From Sulfurimonas denitrificans DSM 1251 (lineage in GTDB: Bacteria > Campylobacterota > Campylobacteria > Campylobacterales > Sulfurimonadaceae): a stretch of DNA of 64,000 nucleotides. Under the pieces are notes generated by a model. That model worked only from the letters and a program-made list of their open reading frames with translations, was not told the DNA's origin and did no database searches. The stretch lies in contig NC_007575.1 in the NCBI RefSeq assembly GCF_000012965.1, positions 1,736,001 through 1,800,000 of the forward strand, read 5' to 3'. This document shows positions 47,552 to 55,988 of this stretch, in pieces. A program made the position numbers and the translations under genes. Position 1 is the stretch's first letter; every line of letters starts with the position of its first letter.

Positions 47552-48419
47552 GCATTTTTCTTAAAGTTTGTTTAAATTCTTTTTGTTCAACTTCTCCTAT
47601 TAGAGCAAAAAGTTTACTGCTTGAACCAGTTAATGATTTTATTTCATCTTTTCGTACAAACGCTGGATTTATTTTTACTTCTATTTTATAACCTGCTATT
47701 TCACTCATCATCTCAATTACATGTAGTAGTTTTATGCCTCTGTTGGAGGCTATGTTTACAACTTCGCCCTTAGCATCACACTCTAGAAGTTTTTTATAAA
47801 CCTCGCATGTAAAAGATACATCATTAAACTCTCTCTCTACATGTAAGTTTCCAAGCTCTATAACATCTTTTTTCTCTTTAAAATGTTTTATTATTTTAGG
47901 TATCAAAAATTGTTCGGCTTGTCCAACTCCTGTATAGTTAAAAGGTCTTGTTATAATAATGGAAAGTTTATCAAAGTATCCTCTTGAGAGAGATTCCATG
48001 GCATATTTACTTGCTCCATAGTGATTTGCAGGAAGAGGACAAAGGGACTCATCTAATACCTCTAAACCCTGATTTCCATAGACTGTAGCACTGCTAGCGA
48101 GTACTATTTTAGAGGGATTTTGTTCAAGCTCTACAAAAGCATCTAAAATATTTGTAGTGCCTATAGTATTTACTCTGTAAAACTCTTCATGGCTTCCATG
48201 AGCCGCAAAAGATATTCCAGAGAGATGAATGAAAAAATCAGGTTTTACCTTTTGTAAAACTTCTAAAATCTGCTCTTTACATGTAACATCACACCTATAC
48301 TTTTTAGCTCCACTCTCAAAAAAAGAGGTTCCATATACATCGTATTTGGCTTTTTCTAAGTACGATGAGAGATGCACTCCTGTAAAACTATCTATACCTG
48401 TTATTAATACTTTTTTCAT
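47541..48419 (-). CDS. NAD(P)-dependent GDP-4-keto-6-deoxymannose reductase-like protein
   Basis: A 292-residue extended SDR. The nucleotide site is VLITGIDSFTGVHL, the catalytic YXXXK is in HYGASKYAMESLSR with the upstream Ser in LASSATVYG. Direct pairing with gmd points to an Rmd-type (GDP-D-rhamnose) or Fcl-type (GDP-L-fucose) function; Rmd fits better because the protein is short and resembles simple reductases. It follows gmd by three bases. Confidence 0.78.
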   Translation of the reverse strand: MKKVLITGIDSFTGVHLSSYLEKAKYDVYGTSFFESGAKKYRCDVTCKEQILEVLQKVKPDFFIHLSGISFAAHGSHEEFYRVNTIGTTNILDAFVELEQNPSKIVLASSATVYGNQGLEVLDESLCPLPANHYGASKYAMESLSRGYFDKLSIIITRPFNYTGVGQAEQFLIPKIIKHFKEKKDVIELGNLHVEREFNDVSFTCEVYKKLLECDAKGEVVNIASNRGIKLLHVIEMMSEIAGYKIEVKINPAFVRKDEIKSLTGSSSKLFALIGEVEQKEFKQTLRKMLEI

Positions 48420-48422
48420 AAC

Positions 48423-49457
48423 TTAGAAAGAGAACCCTATCTCATTTCTTCTCAAATCCTCTTTTACCATCATGGCACATAACTCTTCTAATGTACATTT
48501 TGGCTCCCAACCTAACTCATCTTTTGCTTTTTGTGGGTTTCCTATAAGAATATCTACCTCTGCTGGTCTATAAAACTTAGGGTTTACGCGCACAACTGTT
48601 TTACCACTATTTTTATCAACTGCAACTTCATCTTGAGCGTTTCCTTTAAACTCTACTTCTATACCAGCACCTTTAAATGCCATAGTTACAAAGTCTCTTA
48701 CAGTCTCTGTTCTGTTTGTAGCTAATAGGTAAGTATCTGCTTTATCAGCTTGCAACATAAGATACATTCCCTCTACATAATCTTTAGCATATCCCCAGTC
48801 TCTTTTTGCGTCCATATTTCCAAGTTCCATGTACTCTAACTTACCAAGCTTGATTTTTGCAACGCTATCTGTGATTTTTCTAGTTACAAACTCTCTTCCT
48901 CTTAGAGGTGATTCATGGTTAAAAAGTATCCCGCTTGTTGCAAATATGCCATAAGATTCTCTATAATTTACTACCATCCAGTGCGCATACATCTTTGCCG
49001 CTCCATAAGGACTTCGTGGCCAAAATGGTGTTTTTTCTGTTTGTGGAATCTGTTGAACTTCACCAAACATCTCAGAAGTGCTTGCTTGATAAAACTTTAT
49101 TTTAGGATTTACTATTCTGATTGCTTCAAGTAAGTGTACGCAACCAAGACCTGTGATGTGCGCAGTTGCAAGAGGCTGTTCAAACGAAACTCCTACAAAG
49201 CTTTGAGCCGCAAGGTTATATATCTCATCTGGCTGAATTTCCATAACCATTCTTATGCTGTTTGCTTGATCTGTTAGGTCATACTCTATCAAGTGAAGAT
49301 TTGGGCTGTTTTGGATTCCAAGCTCTTCTATACGCCAAAAATTCACAGATGAAGTTCGTCTATAAGTTCCATAGACCTCATAACCTTTATTTAAAAGCAA
49401 CTCCACTAGATAAGCTCCGTCTTGCCCAGTAATACCTGTAACTATAGCTTTTTTCAT
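48423..49457 (-). CDS. gmd: GDP-mannose 4,6-dehydratase
   Basis: A 344-residue [20 protein letters not shown] is the cofactor loop, [14 protein letters not shown] the substrate segment, [14 protein letters not shown] and [21 protein letters not shown] the active site, and [15 protein letters not shown] the Gmd-specific motif. It makes GDP-4-keto-6-deoxymannose. Only ten bases separate it from the sapF-like stop, so it may be read from the same transcript as the export genes. Confidence 0.95.
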   Translation of the reverse strand: MKKAIVTGITGQDGAYLVELLLNKGYEVYGTYRRTSSVNFWRIEELGIQNSPNLHLIEYDLTDQANSIRMVMEIQPDEIYNLAAQSFVGVSFEQPLATAHITGLGCVHLLEAIRIVNPKIKFYQASTSEMFGEVQQIPQTEKTPFWPRSPYGAAKMYAHWMVVNYRESYGIFATSGILFNHESPLRGREFVTRKITDSVAKIKLGKLEYMELGNMDAKRDWGYAKDYVEGMYLMLQADKADTYLLATNRTETVRDFVTMAFKGAGIEVEFKGNAQDEVAVDKNSGKTVVRVNPKFYRPAEVDILIGNPQKAKDELGWEPKCTLEELCAMMVKEDLRRNEIGFSF

Positions 49458-49467
49458 TTTTTATTCC

Positions 49468-50778
49468 TTAATCAACAAGCTTATCCAACAAGCTCATATC
49501 TTTAAAATTATTTGTAACTATCAATAACCCAATATAAGAGTTAACCATCTCATATATGTTCTCTATATATTTGTATTTTACTTCATAAAATTTATTTTTA
49601 GCCTCATTGAGGTCAATTATGCTTTTGAGTCCATGCTCGTATCCCTGCTCTATTGCATTTACATAGAGTTCAGCTGAAGAGAGCGCATCTTTATACATTG
49701 AAACCGAATTGGTAGAAGCCTCAAAAATAGCAAAATACTCATTGTACATAACTTGCGTCTCTTTTTTCGTATTTTGTAAATCTTCATTAGCCGCCATATA
49801 CATCAATCTAGAAGAATCAACCTTTGAAGAGACATAACCACCTCCATAGATAGGCATACTTAAGCTAAGCATAGCATACTTAATACTATCATAGGGTGCA
49901 TCAATTGTCGGCGTGTCCGTATCATACATTGAATACGAAACATCAAAATTTACTTTAGGCAGATGTCCGCTTTTTGCATTCTCCACATCTGCTTTTGAAA
50001 TTTCAACAGCATCATAAGCTTGCTTTATTCTCAAACTCTCTTGGAGTTTATCATCACTCATAACTTTTTCTCTCATCTGCGCTATTGTATCTATTATCGA
50101 TTTATCGGACTCTATTTTTGGAAGTTCATACTCATTATTGCCAATAAATTGTTTTAGCTTGAGATCATACACTTCAAATAGTTTCTTCTCTTTGTCAAGG
50201 TCTATCTGCGTTGAGTCAAATTCAACTCTCATTTGAAGTAAATCCATCTTGTTAGAGAGATTCATCTCATATTTTTTACTTAGTTCTTCAAGTCTGGATT
50301 TACTGTAGTTTGAATAAGACTCTAAGAGTTTTATCCTGTTTCTTGATTTTAGGACATCTATATAAGCATTAAAGAGATCTTGTGCTAGTTGCTCTTTTTG
50401 AAGTTCTACTTTTGTTTGAGAGTATTTACTTCTTGCTTCTTGCATATCTACTCTTGTATAGATTTCAGGATTATAGATAGCCTGTCTGCCTGTAAGAGAG
50501 TAAGTTATCAACCCTTGTCTAGTCTCATTTTTTGTTGGGTTTGAGATATATTCTGTTTTCTTGTAAGATGCAGATAGATTTATTTGAGGATAGAGTTGTG
50601 ACTGCTCTTGAACTATCTTCTCTTTATCCGACTCAGAAACATAAACTGAGGAGCGGATAATGTTTGCATTTTCAAGAGCCAATTCATAAGCTCTTGAAAA
50701 ATTTAAAACTTCCGCACCTAAATGGTTAAGAGAGAGTGCTATAAAAAATAGACTAACTGCTACTTTGCTACTCTTCAT
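49468..50778 (-). CDS. TolC-family outer membrane channel, SapF-like
   Basis: A 436-residue protein with a signal peptide (MKSSKVAVSLFFIALSLNHLGA) and TolC-like heptad-rich helices: LNFSRAYELALENANI near the start and YIDVLKSRNRI...LELLSKKYE-type repeats, then VSYSMYDTDTPT and PIYGGGYVSSKV in the second half. It forms the outer-membrane tunnel of a type I secretion system with the two upstream genes. The order sapC-D-E-F as in Campylobacter fetus supports the label. Overlap with the sapE-like gene is 11 bases. Confidence 0.85.
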   Translation of the reverse strand: MKSSKVAVSLFFIALSLNHLGAEVLNFSRAYELALENANIIRSSVYVSESDKEKIVQEQSQLYPQINLSASYKKTEYISNPTKNETRQGLITYSLTGRQAIYNPEIYTRVDMQEARSKYSQTKVELQKEQLAQDLFNAYIDVLKSRNRIKLLESYSNYSKSRLEELSKKYEMNLSNKMDLLQMRVEFDSTQIDLDKEKKLFEVYDLKLKQFIGNNEYELPKIESDKSIIDTIAQMREKVMSDDKLQESLRIKQAYDAVEISKADVENAKSGHLPKVNFDVSYSMYDTDTPTIDAPYDSIKYAMLSLSMPIYGGGYVSSKVDSSRLMYMAANEDLQNTKKETQVMYNEYFAIFEASTNSVSMYKDALSSAELYVNAIEQGYEHGLKSIIDLNEAKNKFYEVKYKYIENIYEMVNSYIGLLIVTNNFKDMSLLDKLVD

Positions 50779-52069
50779 TAAAACTCCTACTAAACATATC
50801 CATAAAAGGTTTAAGTAGATAGCTAAGTGCCGTTCTCTCCCCTGTTTTAATCATAACTTCTGCAGGCATACCTGAGACTAATACAAAGTGATTATCTTGC
50901 AAGCTCTTAACTCCCTCTTTAGTAACTTCGATTTTAGCCGAATAATATTGAGTTTTGCCATCTTGATTGATAAAGCTATCTGCCGATACATGTACCACTT
51001 TGCCCTCAACTACATGTGATTGTCTTAAATCAAAAGCAGAGAATCTAATATCAGCAATAAGTCCTACTTGTACTTTATCAATATCTGTTATCTGGACTTG
51101 CGCTACTACTATAAGTTTTGAGTCTTGTGGAACAATCTCAAGAATAGGTTTTGCAGGCGATACGACACCGCCCTCAGTATGTATTTCAAATCCAACAACA
51201 ATCCCATCAATTGGTGCTACAATAGCTGTTCTCTCTAGTGTATCCTCTGTTGCAGTTATTTTTGATTTCAAATCAGCAATATGTGACTTTGCTTCAACGT
51301 ATCTCTCTAGTGTCTCTTTTTGGAACTCTTTTTCTCGTAGAAGCTGTTGAGTTTGAAGTTCACTTATTTGCTCATTTATCTTTGCTATATCAGACTTTGT
51401 GCTAGCCAAATCACCCTCAATCATATTGTTTTCACGTTGAAGGTCTCTGATTCTTTGTTTATCTACTAATCTCTGTTTATAAAGAGATTCCCACTCCAAA
51501 ATCTCTTCACTTATTGAAGCACGTCTATTTTCTTTACTTTTTATAAGAGAGTTAAGTCCATCAATCTGATTTTGCAATTGAGTGATTCTGTTATTTGTAA
51601 TAATATTCTCATCTTCAATTTTTCTCTTTGTAGTTTCAAATATATTTCTTTGATTTTTTATTATATTTTCATCAGTTGATTCAGGCAAAAACTCAATCAC
51701 TTTATCGCCGTCTCTTTGTGCCTTTAACCTTGCAAAGAGTGCTAAGGCATCTTGATATTGCGAATTTAAAATATTTAATTGAGCCTTTATCTGTACGTCA
51801 CTAAGCTTTAAAAGAATTTGATCTTTTTTTACTCTATCTCCATCTTTGACATATATCTTCTCAATCTTTCCGCCTTCTAAATGCTGAATAGTTTTCTTAT
51901 CCAAATCTGCAGAAACTTTTCCTACCGCAACAGCTGAGCTTGCAAGAGGTGCATAAGCCATCCAGCCACCCATGAGAACAAACATCACAAAGATTATTGC
52001 TAATCCAAATCTAATTACTCCAGAGTCATCGTATGATGGCATCGTTATTTTTTTATTTTCCATAATCAT
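50768..52069 (-). CDS. HlyD-family periplasmic adaptor, SapE-like
   Basis: A 433-residue membrane fusion protein. One N-terminal membrane helix (LAIIFVMFVLMGGWMAYAPL) is followed by the lipoyl half-motif KTIQHLEGGKIEKIYVKDGDRV, a long coiled coil (about 95-275), the second half TAIVAPIDGIVVGFEIHTEGGVV split over the hinge, and a C-terminal barrel. It bridges the ABC exporter and the TolC-like channel. It begins one base after the sapD-like stop. Confidence 0.9.
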   Translation of the reverse strand: MIMENKKITMPSYDDSGVIRFGLAIIFVMFVLMGGWMAYAPLASSAVAVGKVSADLDKKTIQHLEGGKIEKIYVKDGDRVKKDQILLKLSDVQIKAQLNILNSQYQDALALFARLKAQRDGDKVIEFLPESTDENIIKNQRNIFETTKRKIEDENIITNNRITQLQNQIDGLNSLIKSKENRRASISEEILEWESLYKQRLVDKQRIRDLQRENNMIEGDLASTKSDIAKINEQISELQTQQLLREKEFQKETLERYVEAKSHIADLKSKITATEDTLERTAIVAPIDGIVVGFEIHTEGGVVSPAKPILEIVPQDSKLIVVAQVQITDIDKVQVGLIADIRFSAFDLRQSHVVEGKVVHVSADSFINQDGKTQYYSAKIEVTKEGVKSLQDNHFVLVSGMPAEVMIKTGERTALSYLLKPFMDMFSRSFNEE

Positions 52070-52070
52070 C

Positions 52071-53861
52071 CTAACTACTTGGTTTGCTTAACGATATTTT
52101 CGGAGCTTGCGTCATGGGAGCTTGAGCCTGCGTCTGAGCCTGCGCTTGTGCCTGAGCATCTTTTACCGCGGCAGCCATATTTGAGAGTACCTCATTAGTG
52201 TTGCCATAAGCTTCCAAAAGACCCTGTTTTATAACAGCGAGTTTATTTGTAACTTGTAGTATGTTTGGTCTGTGAGTTATCAGAATAACAGTCGTATTAC
52301 TCTCTTTTAAAGATTGTATCGCTTTAACTAGTGCCGCTTCACCTTGATCATCAAGATTTGAGTTTGGCTCATCAAGTACTACTAAAACAGGGTTGTCATA
52401 GATAGCTCTAGCAAAACCTATGCGTTGTCTTTGACCACCTGAGAGTGTTGCACCGCCAACACCAATTCTAGTATCATACCCCTCAGGAAGCCTTAATATC
52501 ATCTCATGAATACCAGCTTTTTGAGCAGCTTCAACTACTTTAACCGAATCAACATCAGTAAATCTTGCTATATTTTGGCTGACTGTTCCTTCAAAAAGTT
52601 CTATATCTTGAGGCAGGTAGCCTATATACTTCCCTAAATCTGCTTTGTCCCATTGTGAGATGTCTGCCTTATCTAGTCTTGCTTTTCCTGCAGCTAAAGG
52701 CCATAAACCTAAGATAATTCTAGCTAAAGATGATTTTCCAGCAGCACTTGGTCCTACTATACCAACAACATCACCTTTATTTATCAGCATTGAAATGCCA
52801 CGAATTGATGGCTGAGTAGCACCTGGAGGAACAACAACAACTCCCTCTAAAAGCACTTCACCCTCTGGAGCAGGAAGTTCCATATACTCTTTTTCTTTTG
52901 GAAATTCACTCAAGAGTGCATCCAATCTCTCATAAGATGTTCTAGCTGCACTAAAGCCTTTCCAACTACCAATAATCAAATCAAGTGGAGCCAATGCTCT
53001 ACCCATGATAATAGAACCTGCTATCATCATACCAGCACTTACTTCCATTTTTATAGCAAGATATCCACCGATACCTAAGATAAGAGACTGAAAAAGCATT
53101 CTTGCGCTTTTTGACATGTTAGCCCAGATTCCAGCTTTATTGCTTGCACTGTTTTGTGCATTTAAAAAACCGTAATACTTCTCTTGCCATATCCCTAAGA
53201 TATTGCCCTTCATGCCCATCGCATTTATAACTTCTGCATTTCTTATATTTGAATCTACATATATATTAGATGCTCTGCTTAAATTATTTGCCTCTAAGAG
53301 TTTCTCTTTTGTTGAGTATTCGTTAATTATCGTAAACGCTATCAAAACAATAGCCGCAAAAATTGCAAAATATCCGAAAATTGGATGGAACATAAAAAGT
53401 ACTGCTATATAAATCGGTATCCAAGGAGCATCAAAAAAGGCAAAAAGTCCATTACCTGTCATGAACTGTCTAATTGAAGTTAAATCATTTAGCGGCATTG
53501 AGGAGGCTTTTCCAGGGTATTTGTTTGCTACTTCAAAGAGTGAATCAAAAACCCTTTTACTAAGAAGTGCATCAAGTTTATTACCAACTTTTACAAGTAT
53601 TTTTGAGCGTACTACCTCAAGTAGTGCCATCGTTATAAACAGAACAACTACAATTGCCGTAAGCATATAAAGAGTGCCCTCGCTTCTGCTTGCTAAAACT
53701 CTATCATAGAGCTGTAACATGTAGAGTGATGGAACGAGCATAAGTATATTTATAAACATACTAAAAAAACCAACTATTATAAATGATTTTTTAGATGCTA
53801 AAATAGCCTCTTTGAGTTCTGAGTTTGTCGGTTTTTGCCTATTTTGTGCTATCTTTGCCAT
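52071..53861 (-). CDS. Type I secretion ABC transporter, SapD-like (PrtD family)
   Basis: A 596-residue permease-ATPase. About six membrane helices occupy residues 30-310. The ATPase has Walker A GPSAAGKS, the signature LSGGQRQR, Walker B VLVVLDEPNSNLD and the H-loop ILITHRP. Absence of a C39 peptidase domain and the LYMLQLYDRVL motif identify the PrtD/LapB-like protease and S-layer exporter class. The tail is an odd Ala/Gln-rich stretch (AQAQAQAQTQAQAPMTQAP). Confidence 0.93.
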   Translation of the reverse strand: MAKIAQNRQKPTNSELKEAILASKKSFIIVGFFSMFINILMLVPSLYMLQLYDRVLASRSEGTLYMLTAIVVVLFITMALLEVVRSKILVKVGNKLDALLSKRVFDSLFEVANKYPGKASSMPLNDLTSIRQFMTGNGLFAFFDAPWIPIYIAVLFMFHPIFGYFAIFAAIVLIAFTIINEYSTKEKLLEANNLSRASNIYVDSNIRNAEVINAMGMKGNILGIWQEKYYGFLNAQNSASNKAGIWANMSKSARMLFQSLILGIGGYLAIKMEVSAGMMIAGSIIMGRALAPLDLIIGSWKGFSAARTSYERLDALLSEFPKEKEYMELPAPEGEVLLEGVVVVPPGATQPSIRGISMLINKGDVVGIVGPSAAGKSSLARIILGLWPLAAGKARLDKADISQWDKADLGKYIGYLPQDIELFEGTVSQNIARFTDVDSVKVVEAAQKAGIHEMILRLPEGYDTRIGVGGATLSGGQRQRIGFARAIYDNPVLVVLDEPNSNLDDQGEAALVKAIQSLKESNTTVILITHRPNILQVTNKLAVIKQGLLEAYGNTNEVLSNMAAAVKDAQAQAQAQTQAQAPMTQAPKISLSKPSS

Positions 53862-53869
53862 AAAATTCC

Positions 53870-54574
53870 CTAGCTTTGTCTTGCGTGTGCTATGTTAAAA
53901 AGCGCTTGAATATTATCAAGTGACTTAAGGTGTGCGTCTATTAAAGAGATGATTCCTTTTCTAACCCAATCAGCTAGTATATCATCGCTAAGAGCGTTTA
54001 ACTTCTCTCTATCAACTACTCTAAAACCATTAACAAGAACCTTTTTCTCATCGCCCTCGCCAACAGAAATCTCTCTATCTTCAAGTATTCCACTAGCGGC
54101 AATTGCTTTTGCTACATTGCTTGTAATAATTGATTGATTCTCATGTGAAGTTAAAAAATTGATTGCATGTGAGAGAGTCTCAGACTGCTCTTTATCTTTT
54201 TTGAAAAGTTGTTTGCCTTTTGTTTTTGAAAAAAGAGGTGACTCTTCGTCTATTAGAATAACTTTTTGATCTGGATTCTCTTTAGTGCTTGCCAATGAAA
54301 ACGGATATTTTCTCAAATATGATGGAACGTAAGAGGTAACCCATTTTCCATCAGCATTGATAGCCAAACTATCGCCACCAAGTGATACCAACGAGACTAA
54401 AGATGGATTCTCATCCGCTGTAAATACTACTGGAAAAGCTGCTCCAACTAATGCTACCTCATTTGCGATTACAGGGATAAACGCACTCTGTTTTGCAAAA
54501 AATAGATTCTCCATTGGACTTATTTTTAAATCTTTGTGTTGCTCTTTGTCTAATACTACTAAATTCTTATACAT
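53870..54574 (-). other. Possible internal start giving SapC alone
   Basis: The ATG at 54574-54572 (MYKNLVVLDKEQ) matches a usual SapC start and is preceded by AAAAGGA at a six-base spacing. A 234-residue stand-alone SapC could therefore be produced from the fusion gene. No sequence evidence tells which form predominates. Confidence 0.5.
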
Positions 54575-55255
54575 TTTTTTCCTTTTTTCTTCATCTTCTT
54601 TTTTTGGACGCCCTCTATCTTTTGAGATAAGCGTCATGCCGACTAAATGCTGTAAATTTTTAACAAAATCTACGCTTCCCGTAACAAGCTGTTTTTCTAA
54701 ACAACTCACTATAAACTCTTTTTTTGCGTTATTTATACCAGAGTAGAAAAATTGTGAGTACTCACTAAGTCTCTTATCATCTGTATAACCAAGCTTTTTA
54801 TACAACTCATTTTGAGAAACGATAGAATCAGCCCTGCCAAGAAGGTTTTTGCCAACGCTGCTATATAGATAATCTACATGTGATTGTTGTTCTATATATC
54901 TCATAATTTCAAAAAGATAACTCTTGTTCTCTATTAGAGATGCTTTATATCTTCCATCCCAAAGTGTACCTGTACGATTATATTTTTTGTTGAAATAGCC
55001 TACATATTTTCTGCCCAAACTCTGCATAAATTTTGATAAAGCATCAGCATGTTTTGGAGTAGCCAAAAATTCAAAGTATTGCGGCATTAAGATATAGGAG
55101 TGAATATCCATGTCATGATTTAAACTAAGCTCTTTTAATATCTCAAGAAATAGTATGTAATCTTGCTCTTCTTTAAAAAGAGTAGTATTATCGATGCTCT
55201 TAAGTATTACGTGTTGCGCTGCATTTTCAACAAAAATTCTAACTTTACGTGCCAA
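53870..55255 (-). CDS. Fusion of a degenerate REP-associated Y1 transposase domain with a SapC domain
   Basis: A 461-residue protein. Residues 1-150 match REP-associated tyrosine transposases: MARKVRIFVENAAQHVILKS, IHSYILMPQYFEFLATP, and YVGYFNKKYNRTGTLWDGRYKASL. The catalytic HUH motif, normally MPNHVH, is MPQYFE here, so the nuclease should be dead although the Tyr remains. From about residue 228 a SapC domain follows (MYKNLVVLDKEQHKDL, PVVFTADENPSLVSLVSLGG, WVTSYVPSYLRKYPF). SapC-type proteins accompany S-layer export. It heads the sapCDEF-like operon. Confidence 0.85.
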   Translation of the reverse strand: MARKVRIFVENAAQHVILKSIDNTTLFKEEQDYILFLEILKELSLNHDMDIHSYILMPQYFEFLATPKHADALSKFMQSLGRKYVGYFNKKYNRTGTLWDGRYKASLIENKSYLFEIMRYIEQQSHVDYLYSSVGKNLLGRADSIVSQNELYKKLGYTDDKRLSEYSQFFYSGINNAKKEFIVSCLEKQLVTGSVDFVKNLQHLVGMTLISKDRGRPKKEDEEKRKKMYKNLVVLDKEQHKDLKISPMENLFFAKQSAFIPVIANEVALVGAAFPVVFTADENPSLVSLVSLGGDSLAINADGKWVTSYVPSYLRKYPFSLASTKENPDQKVILIDEESPLFSKTKGKQLFKKDKEQSETLSHAINFLTSHENQSIITSNVAKAIAASGILEDREISVGEGDEKKVLVNGFRVVDREKLNALSDDILADWVRKGIISLIDAHLKSLDNIQALFNIAHARQS

Positions 55256-55320
55256 ATATAAATTCCTTAACCTATTTCAAAAAGAATTATACTTTTATTT
55301 AGCTTTATTATTTATTAAAT

Positions 55321-55360
55321 GACTCCGACACCTATTTAATTAAAAATAAATGGTGCCATA
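55321..55360. repeat. REP-like hairpin upstream of the Y1-SapC gene
   Basis: GACACC and GGTGCC arms flank an A/T-rich centre (TATTTAATTAAAAATAAAT). It is related in sequence to the GGTGTCAG elements at 42548 and 60074, and such repeats are the usual targets of Y1 transposases. Confidence 0.35.
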
Positions 55361-55371
55361 GTGATTTAGTG

Positions 55372-55842
55372 CTAAAAATGTCTTGATATTCCCCATTTCA
55401 TAAAGGGTATAGCGGATTTTATGACATAAATGATTTTTTGCAGTGTTGATTCATCTAGTGCTATTTTTGCAATAACATTTTTGGAACTAAGGCTTAAGAC
55501 GGTCTGTTTTGTAGTTTTATCAAATGAGAAGTTTACCTCTAGTAAAAGCTCCTCTTCGGTGCGAAAAAGCTCCAAATTTATCGCATCTGTTTCTGAGAAG
55601 CTCTCACTCTCTTTTGCGTCTGTTTCTGAACTTATACTTATGCTCTGAGCTAAAGGCGGCTCTGCGTTATAGTGTTTTAGTATAAACTCTTCTGCTGAGG
55701 GTATTAGATTTAAGATAAAACTTCTTGTTATCATAAAATCAACTCTATCGCTAATATCATTATAGTTAACAACAACTCTAAGTCTGTCTTCTACTTCATC
55801 ATAAAGTGGTGTGAATGTTTTTGCTGTAATACTCTTTTTCAT
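55372..55842 (-). CDS. Hypothetical protein
   Basis: A 156-residue protein beginning MKKSITAKTFTPLYDE; an upstream extension to 55875 is possible but lacks support. Beta-rich, with segments such as RLRVVVNYNDISDRVDFMITRSFILNLIP, a Ser/Glu-rich middle and KTVLSLS-type strands. No signal peptide or membrane helix. I do not recognise the family. Its position directly upstream of the S-layer secretion block, on the same strand, suggests a possible link. Confidence 0.6.
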   Translation of the reverse strand: MKKSITAKTFTPLYDEVEDRLRVVVNYNDISDRVDFMITRSFILNLIPSAEEFILKHYNAEPPLAQSISISSETDAKESESFSETDAINLELFRTEEELLLEVNFSFDKTTKQTVLSLSSKNVIAKIALDESTLQKIIYVIKSAIPFMKWGISRHF

Positions 55843-55907
55843 AAGTGCAATAATATATGAAATCAGTTTTATCAAAGGTTAATAGGATAAAATTCTGCTC
55901 TATTTTC

Positions 55908-55984
55908 GCCGACATAGCTCAGTTGGCTAGAGCAGCTGATTTGTAATCAGCAGGCCCGGGGTTCAAATCCTCGTGTCGGCACCA
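55908..55984 (+). tRNA. tRNA-Thr (anticodon TGT)
   Basis: A 77-base cloverleaf with encoded CCA. The acceptor is GCCGACA/TGTCGGC, the anticodon stem GCTGA/TCAGC holds loop TTTGTAA, and the T arm contains GTTCAAAT. Anticodon TGT reads ACA/ACG threonine codons. Confidence 0.96.
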
Positions 55985-55988
55985 CACT

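Noticed and set aside
55372-55875. Hypothetical gene as an S-layer regulator
   Set aside because: Only position suggests this; no DNA-binding motif was seen, so no function is assigned.
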